The notes under the pieces: model-generated
Seen by the model: the letters and a program-made list of their open reading frames with translations, nothing else
What the model was told of the DNA's origin: nothing
The model's database searches: none
From: Calditrichota bacterium
GTDB taxonomy: Bacteria > Calditrichota > Calditrichia > RBG-13-44-9
Assembly: GCA_016934605.1 (NCBI GenBank)
Contig: JAFGSO010000172.1
Coordinates: 1 to 35,285, forward strand
DNA: 35,285 nt
Direction of reading: 5' to 3'
Shown here: positions 26,403-35,285 of the stretch, one piece after another
How positions within the stretch are numbered: position 1 is the stretch's first letter
Layout of the letters: each line of letters opens with the position of its first letter
Program-made: the position numbers and the translations under genes

Positions 26403-27761
26403 GTGAAAATCCGGATTCTTATAGTTGATGATGAAACAGATGCCCTAGATCTTATGGAAGAGGTATTTACCAAGCAGGGGTATGAAACGTATACTGCCCG
26501 GGATGGGCTTGAAGCATTAAATATTATTCGGGAAACTGAACCTGATATTCTGATATCCGATATGATGATGCCTGAGATGAATGGAATCGAACTTCTGGAT
26601 ACGGTATCGAAAAACTATCGCGATATATCTGTTATAATGATCACTGCATATGGAACCATTGAGACGGCCGTTGAAGCCATGAAGAAAGGAGCCAAGGATT
26701 ATTTTCTGAAACCCTTCCGTCTGGAGGAAATTATAGCCAAGGTGGGAACACTGGCCCAGCTGAAATCTTTGAAAGTAGAAAATCAATACCTGAGGGAAAA
26801 ATTATCTCAGCAATATAATTTCCATAATATCATCGGCAAAAATAGCAACATGCTCGAGCTATTTAATTTAGTTAAAGATATTGCCAAAACAACTTCTACT
26901 ATCCTGATAACAGGTGAAAGCGGAACTGGCAAAGAACTTATTGCAAACGCCATCCATTTTAACAGTGAGCGGATAAAAATGCCTTTTGTTAAAGTCAATT
27001 GCGGTGTACTTGCCGAGAATCTACTGGAGAGTGAACTTTTTGGTCATATAAAAGGATCGTTTACTGGTGCGATTCGTGACAAACTGGGACGATTCGAAAT
27101 TGCCGACGGGGGTACAATCTTTCTTGATGAAATAGGTGATATTTCACCAAATATGCAGCTAAAACTGCTACGCGTCCTCCAGGAGGGTGAATTCGAAAGG
27201 GTTGGAAGTACGGAAACCTTGAAAGTGGATGTTCGGATTATTGCTGCAACAAACAAAGACCTCACAGATTTAATGATGAAAGGAGAATTTCGACAGGATC
27301 TCTATTATAGGTTGAATGTTATTCCAATCGAAGTTCCGCCCCTGAGGGAACGTAAAGATGATATTCCCCTGCTCATTTCTCATTTTCTTGATAAATTTAA
27401 TAAGCAATTCAACAAAAATATTGATATTATTGATGATGACGCCATGAAATATTTGCAAAACTATTCCTGGCCTGGAAACATAAGGGAACTTGAGAATCTG
27501 GTAGAGCGGGCAGTGGTCCTGAACAAAACCGGTCGGCTTACTGCAAAAGATTTTCCCACTTATGTCAGCAAGCAGGAAGATGAAATAGATCTAAATTTGA
27601 TAAGTGATGGTTCCCTGATAGACATTGTTGATTCATATGAAAAACAAATTATTTTAAGAGCATTACGGGAAAACAATTTCAACAAGTTAAGAACCGCAGA
27701 AAAACTGGGTATTCATCGCAGTACTTTTATGTCAAAACTTAAAAAATACGAGATAAGCTAA
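26403..27761 (+). CDS. NtrC-family sigma54-dependent response regulator
   Basis: 452 residues. I start at GTG 26403, one base past the upstream stop, with GGAGGAG 8-10 bases upstream; the track GTG at 26394 lies within that ribosome-binding site. The receiver domain has Asp53 in ILISDMMMP and LKPF. The AAA+ domain has Walker A GESGTGKE (about 171), the sigma54-contact loop written GSFTGA (about 218; usually GAFTGA), Walker B TIFLDEIGD, and the sensor region RLNVIPIEVPPLRERKDDI. The last about 45 residues are a Fis-type helix-turn-helix (TAEKLGIHRSTFMSKLKKY). It would bind upstream enhancers and drive open-complex formation by sigma54 polymerase. Cotranscription with the preceding sensor-like gene points to a two-component pair; targets are unknown. 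Confidence 0.95.
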   Translation: MKIRILIVDDETDALDLMEEVFTKQGYETYTARDGLEALNIIRETEPDILISDMMMPEMNGIELLDTVSKNYRDISVIMITAYGTIETAVEAMKKGAKDYFLKPFRLEEIIAKVGTLAQLKSLKVENQYLREKLSQQYNFHNIIGKNSNMLELFNLVKDIAKTTSTILITGESGTGKELIANAIHFNSERIKMPFVKVNCGVLAENLLESELFGHIKGSFTGAIRDKLGRFEIADGGTIFLDEIGDISPNMQLKLLRVLQEGEFERVGSTETLKVDVRIIAATNKDLTDLMMKGEFRQDLYYRLNVIPIEVPPLRERKDDIPLLISHFLDKFNKQFNKNIDIIDDDAMKYLQNYSWPGNIRELENLVERAVVLNKTGRLTAKDFPTYVSKQEDEIDLNLISDGSLIDIVDSYEKQIILRALRENNFNKLRTAEKLGIHRSTFMSKLKKYEIS

Positions 27762-27786
27762 ATAAAAATTCAAAAATGCCGAAACG

Positions 27787-29166
27787 TCACTCTTCAAGTT
27801 TCTTTTGATCCAGCCAGTCCGTTACCCAGCGGTAAATGAGTGATAAAATTAAGGCAAAAAGACCAATTGCAGCAAAGTAATACCAGATATAATGTGCCTG
27901 CCCGAAATGCATCGCAAATTGCTCTGGAGTCAACAAAGTTTTTGGATCAATTCCAAACTGATCAATTTTGATAATTTGTTGTGGTGTTAGAAATTTCCGG
28001 GGATCCGGGGCATAGGTGTCCAGTAAATATCCACTGATAGCGAATCCCACAAGCCAGGCAATAAATGTATGAATATGGGCATATCCCAGGTATAAACCTT
28101 CCTGACCTTTGGGAGCCTGTTTCGAAGCAAATTCATAATACCGTGGAGATAGGAAACATTCCGCCAGACCCTGAAGCGCAATTCCGATAATCATCATCAC
28201 TGTTATCGGGTGAAGGCTAAAAAGCCCAAAAAATTCAACGGATGTCCCAGTCCAGCTTTCCAAAACAGGACTCAGAGAAATTGACAGCGCAGAAAGCGGG
28301 ATGATAGCAAGTGAAATACTGATAGAACCGATTGGTCTCATATGTCTCACAAGATGAGTTATTGGTATTACGAAAAGTACCACCATCAGTGGATTCACAT
28401 TAGCGTACCACTCTGGAGCTGCATGGGCACCTACCAGGCGAAGAGTGTATTTCGGCATCGTTGCGTACAACTGCCCCTGTATCAGCCAGAATCCCGCAAC
28501 AATAAATATGAGCATCATAAAACGGAAATTCGTAAGAACAACTTTAAACTCCCCGAAAATTTCTTTAAATTTTTTGCCCTTCGCCTGAATTTCTACACTT
28601 TTGAAGAAAAACAGCACTACGAAAAACGCAATCAGTGAAATAAAAGCTGCATAATAATTGAGATACTCAAGTCCCAGTTCTGTGCGTAGAGGCTTTGCGA
28701 TTGTTTTTCCACTGAATGAGCCGATGTTCACCATCTGGTAAAAAATAGAATAAGCTCTGGCACGATTCACATCATCAGTAATTTTGGCCACAGTACCTGA
28801 TATAACTGGCTTTATGAAAGAGCCACCAAATACAATTAAAGCCAGAGATATAACAGAAAAAAGTTTGGTTGGAAAAGCTCCTAGCGCTGCATAACCCGCG
28901 GTTAAAACTAAAAATGCCAGCAGAAGGGCATTTCGAAAACCCAGTCTATCTGCAAGAGCACCATTAAAAATCGGGCCAAGGTAAAGCAATGCTGCAAAAG
29001 CCCCGCCTATCCAGCCTGCTTCGATGTCTGAGAAACCCACCACACTTGTCAGAAAAACAACCAGTGCGATAAACATCCCATAGTATGCTGCCCGCTCAAA
29101 TAGTTCGATTACATTTGCAATCCAGAATACTTTTGGAAATTTCCAGGTAAGTCGTTTATCCTTCAT
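27787..29166 (-). CDS. POT-like major facilitator superfamily transporter
   Basis: 459 residues, ATG 29166 with GGAG upstream. About twelve hydrophobic segments are spread over the whole length. The N-terminal ELFERAAYYGM matches the E1xxE2R motif of proton-dependent oligopeptide transporters (POT/PTR2), where it couples proton to peptide transport, and GALADRLGFRNALL is the typical loop 2-3 MFS motif. A hydrophilic loop near residues 385-420 (DPRKFLTPQQ...DPKTLLTPEQ) contains two similar LTP(Q/E)Q units. Substrate is probably peptides or related compounds, but POT family membership rests on one motif, so a general MFS label is the safe one. It follows alaS by 77 bases on the same strand. Confidence 0.85.
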   Translation of the reverse strand: MKDKRLTWKFPKVFWIANVIELFERAAYYGMFIALVVFLTSVVGFSDIEAGWIGGAFAALLYLGPIFNGALADRLGFRNALLLAFLVLTAGYAALGAFPTKLFSVISLALIVFGGSFIKPVISGTVAKITDDVNRARAYSIFYQMVNIGSFSGKTIAKPLRTELGLEYLNYYAAFISLIAFFVVLFFFKSVEIQAKGKKFKEIFGEFKVVLTNFRFMMLIFIVAGFWLIQGQLYATMPKYTLRLVGAHAAPEWYANVNPLMVVLFVIPITHLVRHMRPIGSISISLAIIPLSALSISLSPVLESWTGTSVEFFGLFSLHPITVMMIIGIALQGLAECFLSPRYYEFASKQAPKGQEGLYLGYAHIHTFIAWLVGFAISGYLLDTYAPDPRKFLTPQQIIKIDQFGIDPKTLLTPEQFAMHFGQAHYIWYYFAAIGLFALILSLIYRWVTDWLDQKKLEE

Positions 29167-29243
29167 GGTGAGCTCCGGTAGTAGAAAAATGTAAAGATTA
29201 AGAAAATCAGATAGGAGATATAATCAATCAGATGATCGATGAA

Positions 29244-31877
29244 TTATTTCTCTCTTTTATTCAAAATCTTTTCCAGATGTTGAATCGCTGCATCCAGTTT
29301 ATCTGGATTTTTACCTCCTGCAGTCGCCAGATGAGCTCTACCTCCACCACCACCACCGGTGATTTTAGCAATATCCCTTAACATTTTCCCGGCGTGATAA
29401 CCTTCTTTCACCAAATCATCAGTAATAGTGTAAACAAAATTCAATTTGTCATCTGTCTGATTAACGAGCAGCAGTACTCCCAAATGTGTCTTTTGTCTGA
29501 AACGATCTGCAACCTGTTTCAGTAAATCCATGTCAATATCATGAAAAATGTGGAATCCCAGAGATATTTTACCAATTTTTTTTGACTTAGCTATTATTTC
29601 ATCTACGCGGCTGAGTATCTCTTCTGTTTGTATTTTTTGAAGGCGTTTTTCCTGATCCCTGATTTGTTCACTTAATATTTTCAGTTTATCGGTAATATTT
29701 TCATATGATGTATTTAAAATTTGGCTTACGTTTGATAAAATATTCCTTGTCTTCTGCATAAATTCAATCGCAGCTGGGCCAGTCAGCGCCTCAATTCTAC
29801 GGACACCACTAGCAATACCGCTTTCCTCAACAATAATGAAGGAACCGATCTGGCCGGTATGATTTACATGAGTTCCCCCACAAAGTTCCCGGCTGAAATC
29901 ACCGATTGTAATAACACGAACCTGTTCCTCGTATTTCTCATCGAAAAGAGCAATTACACCCATTTCCCGTGCTTTTTTAATATCCGTATAAAATATATCC
30001 AGTGAGATGTCTTTTCTGATCTGTTCATTAACAATTCGTTCTATTTCCTCCAGTTCTTCCCTTTCGATTTTTTTATAATGTGTAAAATCAAAACGCAACC
30101 TTTCAGGACTTACTAGCGAACCAGCTTGTTGTACATGTTTACCCAGTACCCGACGTAGAGCTTCATGGAGGAGATGCGTTGTGGTATGATTATACATGGT
30201 TGGGAACCGATGACCGGAATCCACCTCCGCCTTAGCTCGAGCATGGATGATATTCAAATCTTCTGGTCCTTCACAAATGTGGATAATTTCCGATCCTTCA
30301 CGCTTGACGTCAACAACTTTTAGATCAACATTTTCAACTGTTATCCTTCCTTTATCTGCAACCTGACCCCCTCCCTCTGGATAAAAAGGTGTTTCAGCCA
30401 GGACAAAATGAAATTTTCCACCCTTAAAGGCGAATTTACAAATCTCGGATTCCAGCGAAAGATTTTCATATCCCACAAAAACAGAGTTTGAGGCGCAGTG
30501 ATGGAGAACATTCCATTGATCTACCTGATCAAGATGTACTGAAAATTTTCCGGCCTGACGAGCTCTTTCACGTTGTTTTTCCATCTCTGAATCAAAACCC
30601 TCTTCATCAACAGTCATATTTTTCTCTTCAGCCATTACACGTGTTAAATCCAGGGGGAAACCGTAGGTATCATACAGACGAAATGCCTCCTCTCCAGGAA
30701 TAATTCTCTGTCCATTTTTCAGAATATTATTCGCAAGATTGTCAAAAATCTCAATACCGCGATCGAGAGTTTTATTAAAGTTTTCTTCTTCAGATCTAAT
30801 AACATCCATTACATGTTTCTTTTTCTGCAATATTTCAGGAAATGCTTCGGCCATTATCTCGACGACAATCGGTACCAATTCATAAATAATTGGTTCATGC
30901 AAATCTAATTTTCTAGCAAATCGGGATGCTCTGCGCAATATTCTCCGTAGCACATATCCACGTCCTTCATTCGATGGTATTGCACCATCGGTTATTGAAA
31001 AAGTAAGCATCCTTATATGATCAGCTAAAACCCGGAACGCTATCCTCCTGGATTCATCAGTTTCATTATATCGAAAACTACTTATTTCTTCAACTTTATT
31101 TATGATAGGTAGAAATAAGTCGGTATTATAATTTGAATTTACTCCCTGCAGAATTGCAACAATCCTCTCGAATCCCATCCCGGTATCGACATGTTTTTGA
31201 GGTAAAGAATGCAGTTTACCGTTCTCGTCTCTGTTATACTGAATAAAAACAAGATTCCAAAGTTCGATGTACCGACCACAATCTCCATTTACATGACAGT
31301 TGTGATTTTTTAAATACTTTTTATCACAATATTCTTCTCCCAGGTCAATATGAATCTCTGATGATGGTCCACATGGACCCGTCTCTCCCATTTCCCAGAA
31401 ATTGTCAGCTTCATCAAAGCGAAGGATTTGGGAATGCTCTATGTTAGTCTCACTTTTCCAGAATTCTTCGGCTTCATCATCATCCTTGAATACTGTTGCC
31501 CACAATTTACGCGGATTCAAATTCCAGACTTCCGTAAGTAGCTCCCAGGCCCATTGAATTGCTTCTCGCTTATAATAGTCTCCAAACGACCAATTACCGA
31601 GCATTTCGAAAAAAGTATGGTGGTATGTATCTGATCCCACTTCCTCCAGGTCATTGTGTTTTCCGCTAACCCGGATGCATTTTTGTGAATTTACTGCCCG
31701 TTTATATGGTCTGTTTCCGATACCAAGAAATACATCTTTAAATTGATTCATTCCAGCGTTTGTGAATAAAAGAGTTGGATCATCTTTTGGAATCACCGGC
31801 GAACTGGGAACAACTTTATGGGATTTATTTTTAAAAAAATCTAAAAATTCATGACGGATTGTCTTCGAATTTTTCAT
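29244..31877 (-). CDS. alaS: Alanyl-tRNA synthetase
   Basis: 877 residues, full length for the family; ATG 31877 preceded by GGGGGAAGG. Class II catalytic motifs are clear at the N-terminus (TLLFTNAGMNQFKD, HTFFEMLGNWSFGDYYK), with the tRNA-recognition region RGYVLRRILRRASR and the editing domain zinc ligands HTTTHLLHEAL (HxxxH) and CGGTHVNHTGQIG. The C-Ala domain ends with TGGGGGGRAHLATAGG, as in typical bacterial AlaS. It charges tRNA-Ala and clears mischarged Ser or Gly. A promoter-like sequence is present in the 184-base gap upstream. The transporter gene behind it may be cotranscribed. The histidine kinase gene lies upstream on the same strand. Confidence 0.97.
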   Translation of the reverse strand: MKNSKTIRHEFLDFFKNKSHKVVPSSPVIPKDDPTLLFTNAGMNQFKDVFLGIGNRPYKRAVNSQKCIRVSGKHNDLEEVGSDTYHHTFFEMLGNWSFGDYYKREAIQWAWELLTEVWNLNPRKLWATVFKDDDEAEEFWKSETNIEHSQILRFDEADNFWEMGETGPCGPSSEIHIDLGEEYCDKKYLKNHNCHVNGDCGRYIELWNLVFIQYNRDENGKLHSLPQKHVDTGMGFERIVAILQGVNSNYNTDLFLPIINKVEEISSFRYNETDESRRIAFRVLADHIRMLTFSITDGAIPSNEGRGYVLRRILRRASRFARKLDLHEPIIYELVPIVVEIMAEAFPEILQKKKHVMDVIRSEEENFNKTLDRGIEIFDNLANNILKNGQRIIPGEEAFRLYDTYGFPLDLTRVMAEEKNMTVDEEGFDSEMEKQRERARQAGKFSVHLDQVDQWNVLHHCASNSVFVGYENLSLESEICKFAFKGGKFHFVLAETPFYPEGGGQVADKGRITVENVDLKVVDVKREGSEIIHICEGPEDLNIIHARAKAEVDSGHRFPTMYNHTTTHLLHEALRRVLGKHVQQAGSLVSPERLRFDFTHYKKIEREELEEIERIVNEQIRKDISLDIFYTDIKKAREMGVIALFDEKYEEQVRVITIGDFSRELCGGTHVNHTGQIGSFIIVEESGIASGVRRIEALTGPAAIEFMQKTRNILSNVSQILNTSYENITDKLKILSEQIRDQEKRLQKIQTEEILSRVDEIIAKSKKIGKISLGFHIFHDIDMDLLKQVADRFRQKTHLGVLLLVNQTDDKLNFVYTITDDLVKEGYHAGKMLRDIAKITGGGGGGRAHLATAGGKNPDKLDAAIQHLEKILNKREK

Positions 31878-31968
31878 CCTTCCCCCTCAGAATTTGTTCA
31901 TGTTCCTGTTAATAAGGAAAATAAAATTATCTATAAATTAGTTATTCAATAATTAGCTATAAAGAAAA

Positions 31969-31997
31969 AATATAGAGATGAGTAGTAGTTAAGGCAA
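31969..31997 (-). promoter_or_regulatory. Candidate sigma70-type promoter of alaS
   Basis: On the minus strand TTGCCT, a 17-base spacer and TATATT; the start point would be near 31962, giving an 85-base leader to alaS. It suggests that alaS is not wholly dependent on transcription from the kinase gene. Confidence 0.4.
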
Positions 31998-32061
31998 GTG
32001 AATAAAAAGAGGCAAAATTTATAGTATATTGAAGTAAGATTAAGATTTTATCGACACAGTG

Positions 32062-34908
32062 CTAACTTAAAATCTGTCTGATTTTATAAGCTAATTCATT
32101 CAACCTGTATGGTTTTGATAAAACTCCTTCTAATTGAAGATCACTCGGAATCATTTTTTCTTCTTCAATATGTCCACTGGAAAGAAGAATTTTTATACTT
32201 CTATCAATATTCTGAATTTGTCTGATCGTTTCGATACCATTCATTTTAGGCATAGACATATCTACAATAGCAACATCGATATTTGCTTTTTTATCCTGAA
32301 CAATCTTCTCAGCTTCCATACCTGAAGATGCTTGTAGAACGATATACCCCAGTGACTCCAGAATATCTTTCACTGAGTTTCGTAGCATCATTTCATCATC
32401 AACTATCAGAATGGTTTCAGTTCCTTTCAGTAGTTCCTTATCAGGGAATTCTGTGTCAACTATTGATTTAGATCGTGCTGGGGGGAAAAAGAGTTTGAAA
32501 GTAGATCCTTCATTGAGTGTACTCTCCACCTCAACAAAACCACGGTGGCTCTGCATAATTCCATAGACAACAGATAATCCCAATCCTGTACCTTTACCAA
32601 CTGATTTTGTGGTAAAGAAAGGATCAAAGATTTTATCGATATCCGAGGCTTTTATGCCACTTCCGCGATCAGACATGCTTATGCACAGGTATTCTGAAAA
32701 TTGAGATTTACTGGTGTTTTTATTTTTATATTTACTCATCTGCGTACTTATAGTTATTTCTCCCCCTTCTGGCATCGAATCACGAGCATTTAAGGCAAGA
32801 TTTATTAAAACTTGGGTTAATCGATTTTCATCTCCTTCAATATCCGTCACATCAGGATTCAGATTCAATATGATATCATATTCTTTCCCTAGCGTCCGTT
32901 GAAACATATCTGACAACCGAGTTATTAGTTGATTCGGCGAGATGATTTGCAAATGAATATCCTGATTTCTCGAAAACATTAATAACTGTCGTGTAAGATC
33001 AGCTGCCCTTTGTGTTGCTTCGGCGATGGTATCAATCCGTCTTAAAATAGCTGGACTCCCATTAATCTCATTTCTAATCAAATCTGTATTGGGTAAAATT
33101 ATACCTAAAATATTATTAAAATCATGCGCAATGCCACCAACTAATGTACCAAGGCTTTCCATCTTTTGAAGCTGAATTACTTGCTGTTGTGATCTTTGCA
33201 ATTCACTATAGGCGTTTTCAAGACTTTGTGCTTTTTCTTTCAGTACTTTCAGAAGATTTCTATTATCTAATAATATGGCTGTTTGTGTCGCGAGTGTACT
33301 AATAAGATGAATTTCCTCGACTCGAAATGGATTTTCCCCTTCCCTCAGCAAAGCCATAACTCCAAAGCGGTAGTCTTTTTCACTTACTGGCAAAATCGCA
33401 ACCGATAGAGAATTTTGTCTGTTTAAGCCTAAATATTTCAGATCCGTTTCCAGCAATTGATTTGAATCAAGGATGATGGAATCGTTTTCAGCAAAGATTC
33501 TCCAGAGAATATTATTAGTTTTGGGAATTTCATCTGGTAAAAAACTTAATGTGTTTTGTGGTATTGATATTAATGGAACCAGTACTTCTACATTAGCATC
33601 AAAATTGTAGATTAGACATCCTGAAGTTTCTAAGAGCCCACCACTGTTATCTGCAAAACTTTTAATAATTTCAAATGAATCTGAAGATCTCATCATGTTT
33701 TGACTTATATCTATCAATCTCGCAAGATGGTTGGCATTTTTTCTATTCAGTTCACTTAATTTTTCTAATTCTTTTGTTTTTTTTGTTAATTCTGAATTTA
33801 TTTGTTGAAGTTTTGTCTGATTATGTAATATTTCTCTTTGAATTTGAATTTTCTCAGTAATATCTATGGCTGCCAGTATAATATTTCTAATCAGTTCATT
33901 CTCATCGACATAGGAAGTAACATTCAATTCCACAACTTTATTTGTTTCATCTGGCATTTTCATGGTGGTGACAAAATTTCGGATATTTTCTCTTTCTTCA
34001 ATAATTTTATTCAAAATTGAATGTAAGTCCTCTGACTGAATAAAATCTTTTAAGTTCATTTGAATCAGAAGATCATGATCTATACCAAAAAAATCGCAGG
34101 AATTTTCATTCACTTCTTCAATTTCACCTAGCGTATTTGCGATGATAATTGGAATTGGGTTCAGTTGAAACAATGTTTCAAGATATTTTTTAGAGCGGTT
34201 CAATTCAAGAATATTTTTATCGAGATTATCTGCGAGATGGTTGAATGCATTTCCTAGTTGTGCAATTTCATCGCTACCTTTTACAGGGAGTCTCAAATCC
34301 AACAATCCATTTTTATCCGAATATTTCTTGATAATATCAGCAGCTTTTTTCAATGGATTAGAGATAGTATATGCAAGAGCTGTAACAATTACAAAAAGTA
34401 GCAAACCGAGGAAACAGCTTAATAGCATAAGATTTTTTTTCTGATGATTCATCTTTTCTTTAATCCATGCCAGTCGAAAACCAACAAAAATATCACCTTG
34501 ATAATCGTCCCTGAAAAATATGCTCTGTTTAACCAAAAGGTTTTCTTCGGCATACTCATATACATTTCCAGAGCCTGCAAATTGATTCAGAGAAAATGAT
34601 TCTGGTGTAAATCCTGATTGATATTTTGTTTGTTTGTTTTCATCTTTGATTAACACAAATGACACATCTGGATCATTTTCCAAACCTTTGAGCAGATTAT
34701 GAACATAGTCCAAATCATTAGAATACAAGCCGTGTCCAAGGTTATAAGCTGCGGTTTGAACGAGGCTGATGCCTTTTCTCAGAAAACCCTCTCTGAACTG
34801 TTTCTCTACAGTTAAATTAAAATAAAAATAGAAGGTGACAACAAAAATCATAACGATAGTTGCAGTCATCAACCATAATTTTTTTGAAATGCTTAATTTG
34901 GAAAACAC
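32062..34908 (-). CDS. Membrane hybrid histidine kinase (HAMP-PAS-GAF-HisKA-HATPase-REC)
   Basis: 948 residues from a GTG at 34908. Two transmembrane helices (about 11-32 and 158-180) bracket a periplasmic sensor region of about 125 residues. Then come HAMP (about 180-235), PAS (about 243-360), a coiled coil, a GAF-like domain (about 400-560), the phosphoacceptor motif GGIAHDFNN (His595), an intact ATPase domain (NLALNARDSMPEGG, DRGSGI, GKGTGLGLSVVYGI) and a C-terminal receiver (LIVDDE, Asp883 in AIVDMSMP, LSKPYRL). The layout from HisKA onward closely parallels the kinase at 1-2468, although their sensor parts differ. The ligand is unknown. No dedicated output regulator is adjacent; a histidine phosphotransfer protein elsewhere may be required. 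Confidence 0.93.
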   Translation of the reverse strand: MFSKLSISKKLWLMTATIVMIFVVTFYFYFNLTVEKQFREGFLRKGISLVQTAAYNLGHGLYSNDLDYVHNLLKGLENDPDVSFVLIKDENKQTKYQSGFTPESFSLNQFAGSGNVYEYAEENLLVKQSIFFRDDYQGDIFVGFRLAWIKEKMNHQKKNLMLLSCFLGLLLFVIVTALAYTISNPLKKAADIIKKYSDKNGLLDLRLPVKGSDEIAQLGNAFNHLADNLDKNILELNRSKKYLETLFQLNPIPIIIANTLGEIEEVNENSCDFFGIDHDLLIQMNLKDFIQSEDLHSILNKIIEERENIRNFVTTMKMPDETNKVVELNVTSYVDENELIRNIILAAIDITEKIQIQREILHNQTKLQQINSELTKKTKELEKLSELNRKNANHLARLIDISQNMMRSSDSFEIIKSFADNSGGLLETSGCLIYNFDANVEVLVPLISIPQNTLSFLPDEIPKTNNILWRIFAENDSIILDSNQLLETDLKYLGLNRQNSLSVAILPVSEKDYRFGVMALLREGENPFRVEEIHLISTLATQTAILLDNRNLLKVLKEKAQSLENAYSELQRSQQQVIQLQKMESLGTLVGGIAHDFNNILGIILPNTDLIRNEINGSPAILRRIDTIAEATQRAADLTRQLLMFSRNQDIHLQIISPNQLITRLSDMFQRTLGKEYDIILNLNPDVTDIEGDENRLTQVLINLALNARDSMPEGGEITISTQMSKYKNKNTSKSQFSEYLCISMSDRGSGIKASDIDKIFDPFFTTKSVGKGTGLGLSVVYGIMQSHRGFVEVESTLNEGSTFKLFFPPARSKSIVDTEFPDKELLKGTETILIVDDEMMLRNSVKDILESLGYIVLQASSGMEAEKIVQDKKANIDVAIVDMSMPKMNGIETIRQIQNIDRSIKILLSSGHIEEEKMIPSDLQLEGVLSKPYRLNELAYKIRQILS

Positions 34909-35285
34909 AGTTATGTAATTCCCGAAATAATATTAATTTTATAAAGATTTTTATTCAATTGAACTTTTTAATTGAGATGTACAGCACTCATATAAAAATC
35001 AAATATTTTCTTAGTGATATTTTTCAAATTGAATTACATATTTTATTTTTGACTTTCAACAGAATTTATTATTGATATCACAGAAAGATTTCAATAATTC
35101 GAGTAAAATTTAAGGGATTAAATATTAAAATTTATGATTATTGCCTTAGCTCCGAAATTTTTTGATATAAGTCAATAACGAACAATTCACTAATGTTTCT
35201 TGATTTGAAGCTGGTTCTGTACACTTGTTTTTGCAGTTTAGAATTGATGAAATCATGGTGTATGTTTTCATTGTTTTATGAGCCA
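34909..35285. other. Non-coding right edge, 377 bases
   Basis: Very AT-rich. It holds the weak promoter candidate above. A stop-to-stop minus-strand reading frame at about 35138-35275 (46 codons, no ATG) looks somewhat protein-like but cannot be supported. No RNA gene or repeat is visible. Confidence 0.4.
34930..34958 (-). promoter_or_regulatory. Weak candidate promoter of the hybrid kinase at 32062
   Basis: TTGAAT, 17 bases, TAATAT on the minus strand, with a leader of about 15 bases to the GTG start. Each hexamer matches four of six consensus bases, so confidence is low. Confidence 0.25.

Noticed and set aside
29335-29360. Tandem CCACCACCACC repeat
   Set aside because: It encodes the normal glycine run of the AlaS C-terminal domain, not a microsatellite of interest.
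34860-35075. 71-residue plus-strand ORF
   Set aside because: Overlaps the start of the hybrid kinase antisense and is built of AT-rich codons with no motif.
35138-35275. Minus-strand open frame at the right edge that resembles a protein C-terminus
   Set aside because: Bounded by a stop within the window at about 35276 and has no ATG; only 46 codons, so neither a partial gene nor a small gene can be supported.

Overview
The window reads as chromosomal DNA from a Gram-negative bacterium of the FCB (Fibrobacterota-Chlorobiota-Bacteroidota) neighbourhood, most plausibly a phylum such as Marinimicrobia/Fidelibacterota, KSB1 or Calditrichota. The evidence is two secreted proteins with a YPNPFN-type (Por/type IX-like, FlgD-fold) C-terminal sorting domain, a GWxTD protein, a peptidase-MA/TolB-propeller/outer-membrane-barrel fusion, PEGA and PQQ-propeller envelope proteins, and many hybrid histidine kinases. 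The DNA is moderately AT-rich, shows no rRNA, tRNA, CRISPR array or insertion sequence that I can see, and has gaps of 350-630 bases between some genes. The phylum call is an inference; no marker gene was searched.

Layout. 1-2468 (-): hybrid histidine kinase cut by the left edge. 2822-3766 (-): VanZ-like membrane protein with a C-terminal beta domain. 4011-8795 (+): tightly packed three-gene envelope operon (peptidase-MA/propeller/barrel protein, BamB-like PQQ propeller, PEGA protein). 8796-9260: a long gap with a sigma54-like element, a sigma70-like promoter and a very strong intrinsic terminator, which together look like a small-RNA gene. 9261-10667 (+): GWxTD protein. 10702-11610 (-): cysteine-rich protein I do not recognise. 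11841-13314 (+): MocA-like nucleotidyltransferase and XdhC, a molybdenum-hydroxylase maturation pair without its enzyme. 13355-16849 and 17478-19508 (-): two secreted proteins with sorting tails, the second an M1 aminopeptidase. 19527-20363 (-) and 20474-21052 (+): divergent metallo-beta-lactamase-fold hydrolase and SpoIIM-family membrane protein. 21098-22652 (-): ferritin-like protein and an EEP-family lipoprotein. 22835-23071 (+): LapA-domain protein.

23418-27761 (+): gltX followed without a gap by a REC-PAS-histidine kinase with an eroded ATPase domain and by an NtrC-type sigma54 activator. 27787-34908 (-): hybrid histidine kinase, alaS and a POT/MFS transporter. Both tRNA synthetase genes therefore sit beside phosphorelay genes.

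How it fits together. Most of the window serves the cell envelope and secretion (propeller/barrel operon, GWxTD, sorting-tail proteins, LapA, VanZ-like) and signal transduction (three sensor kinases and one sigma54 activator). The two sigma54-like elements lie in the two longest gaps, upstream of secreted-protein genes, so the NtrC-type regulator could in principle act locally, but that is untested. The most interesting non-coding object is the compact transcription unit at about 9110-9177: a GAAA-capped hairpin, an exposed CCUCCCUCCC linker resembling the 16S anti-Shine-Dalgarno sequence, and a perfect terminator hairpin.
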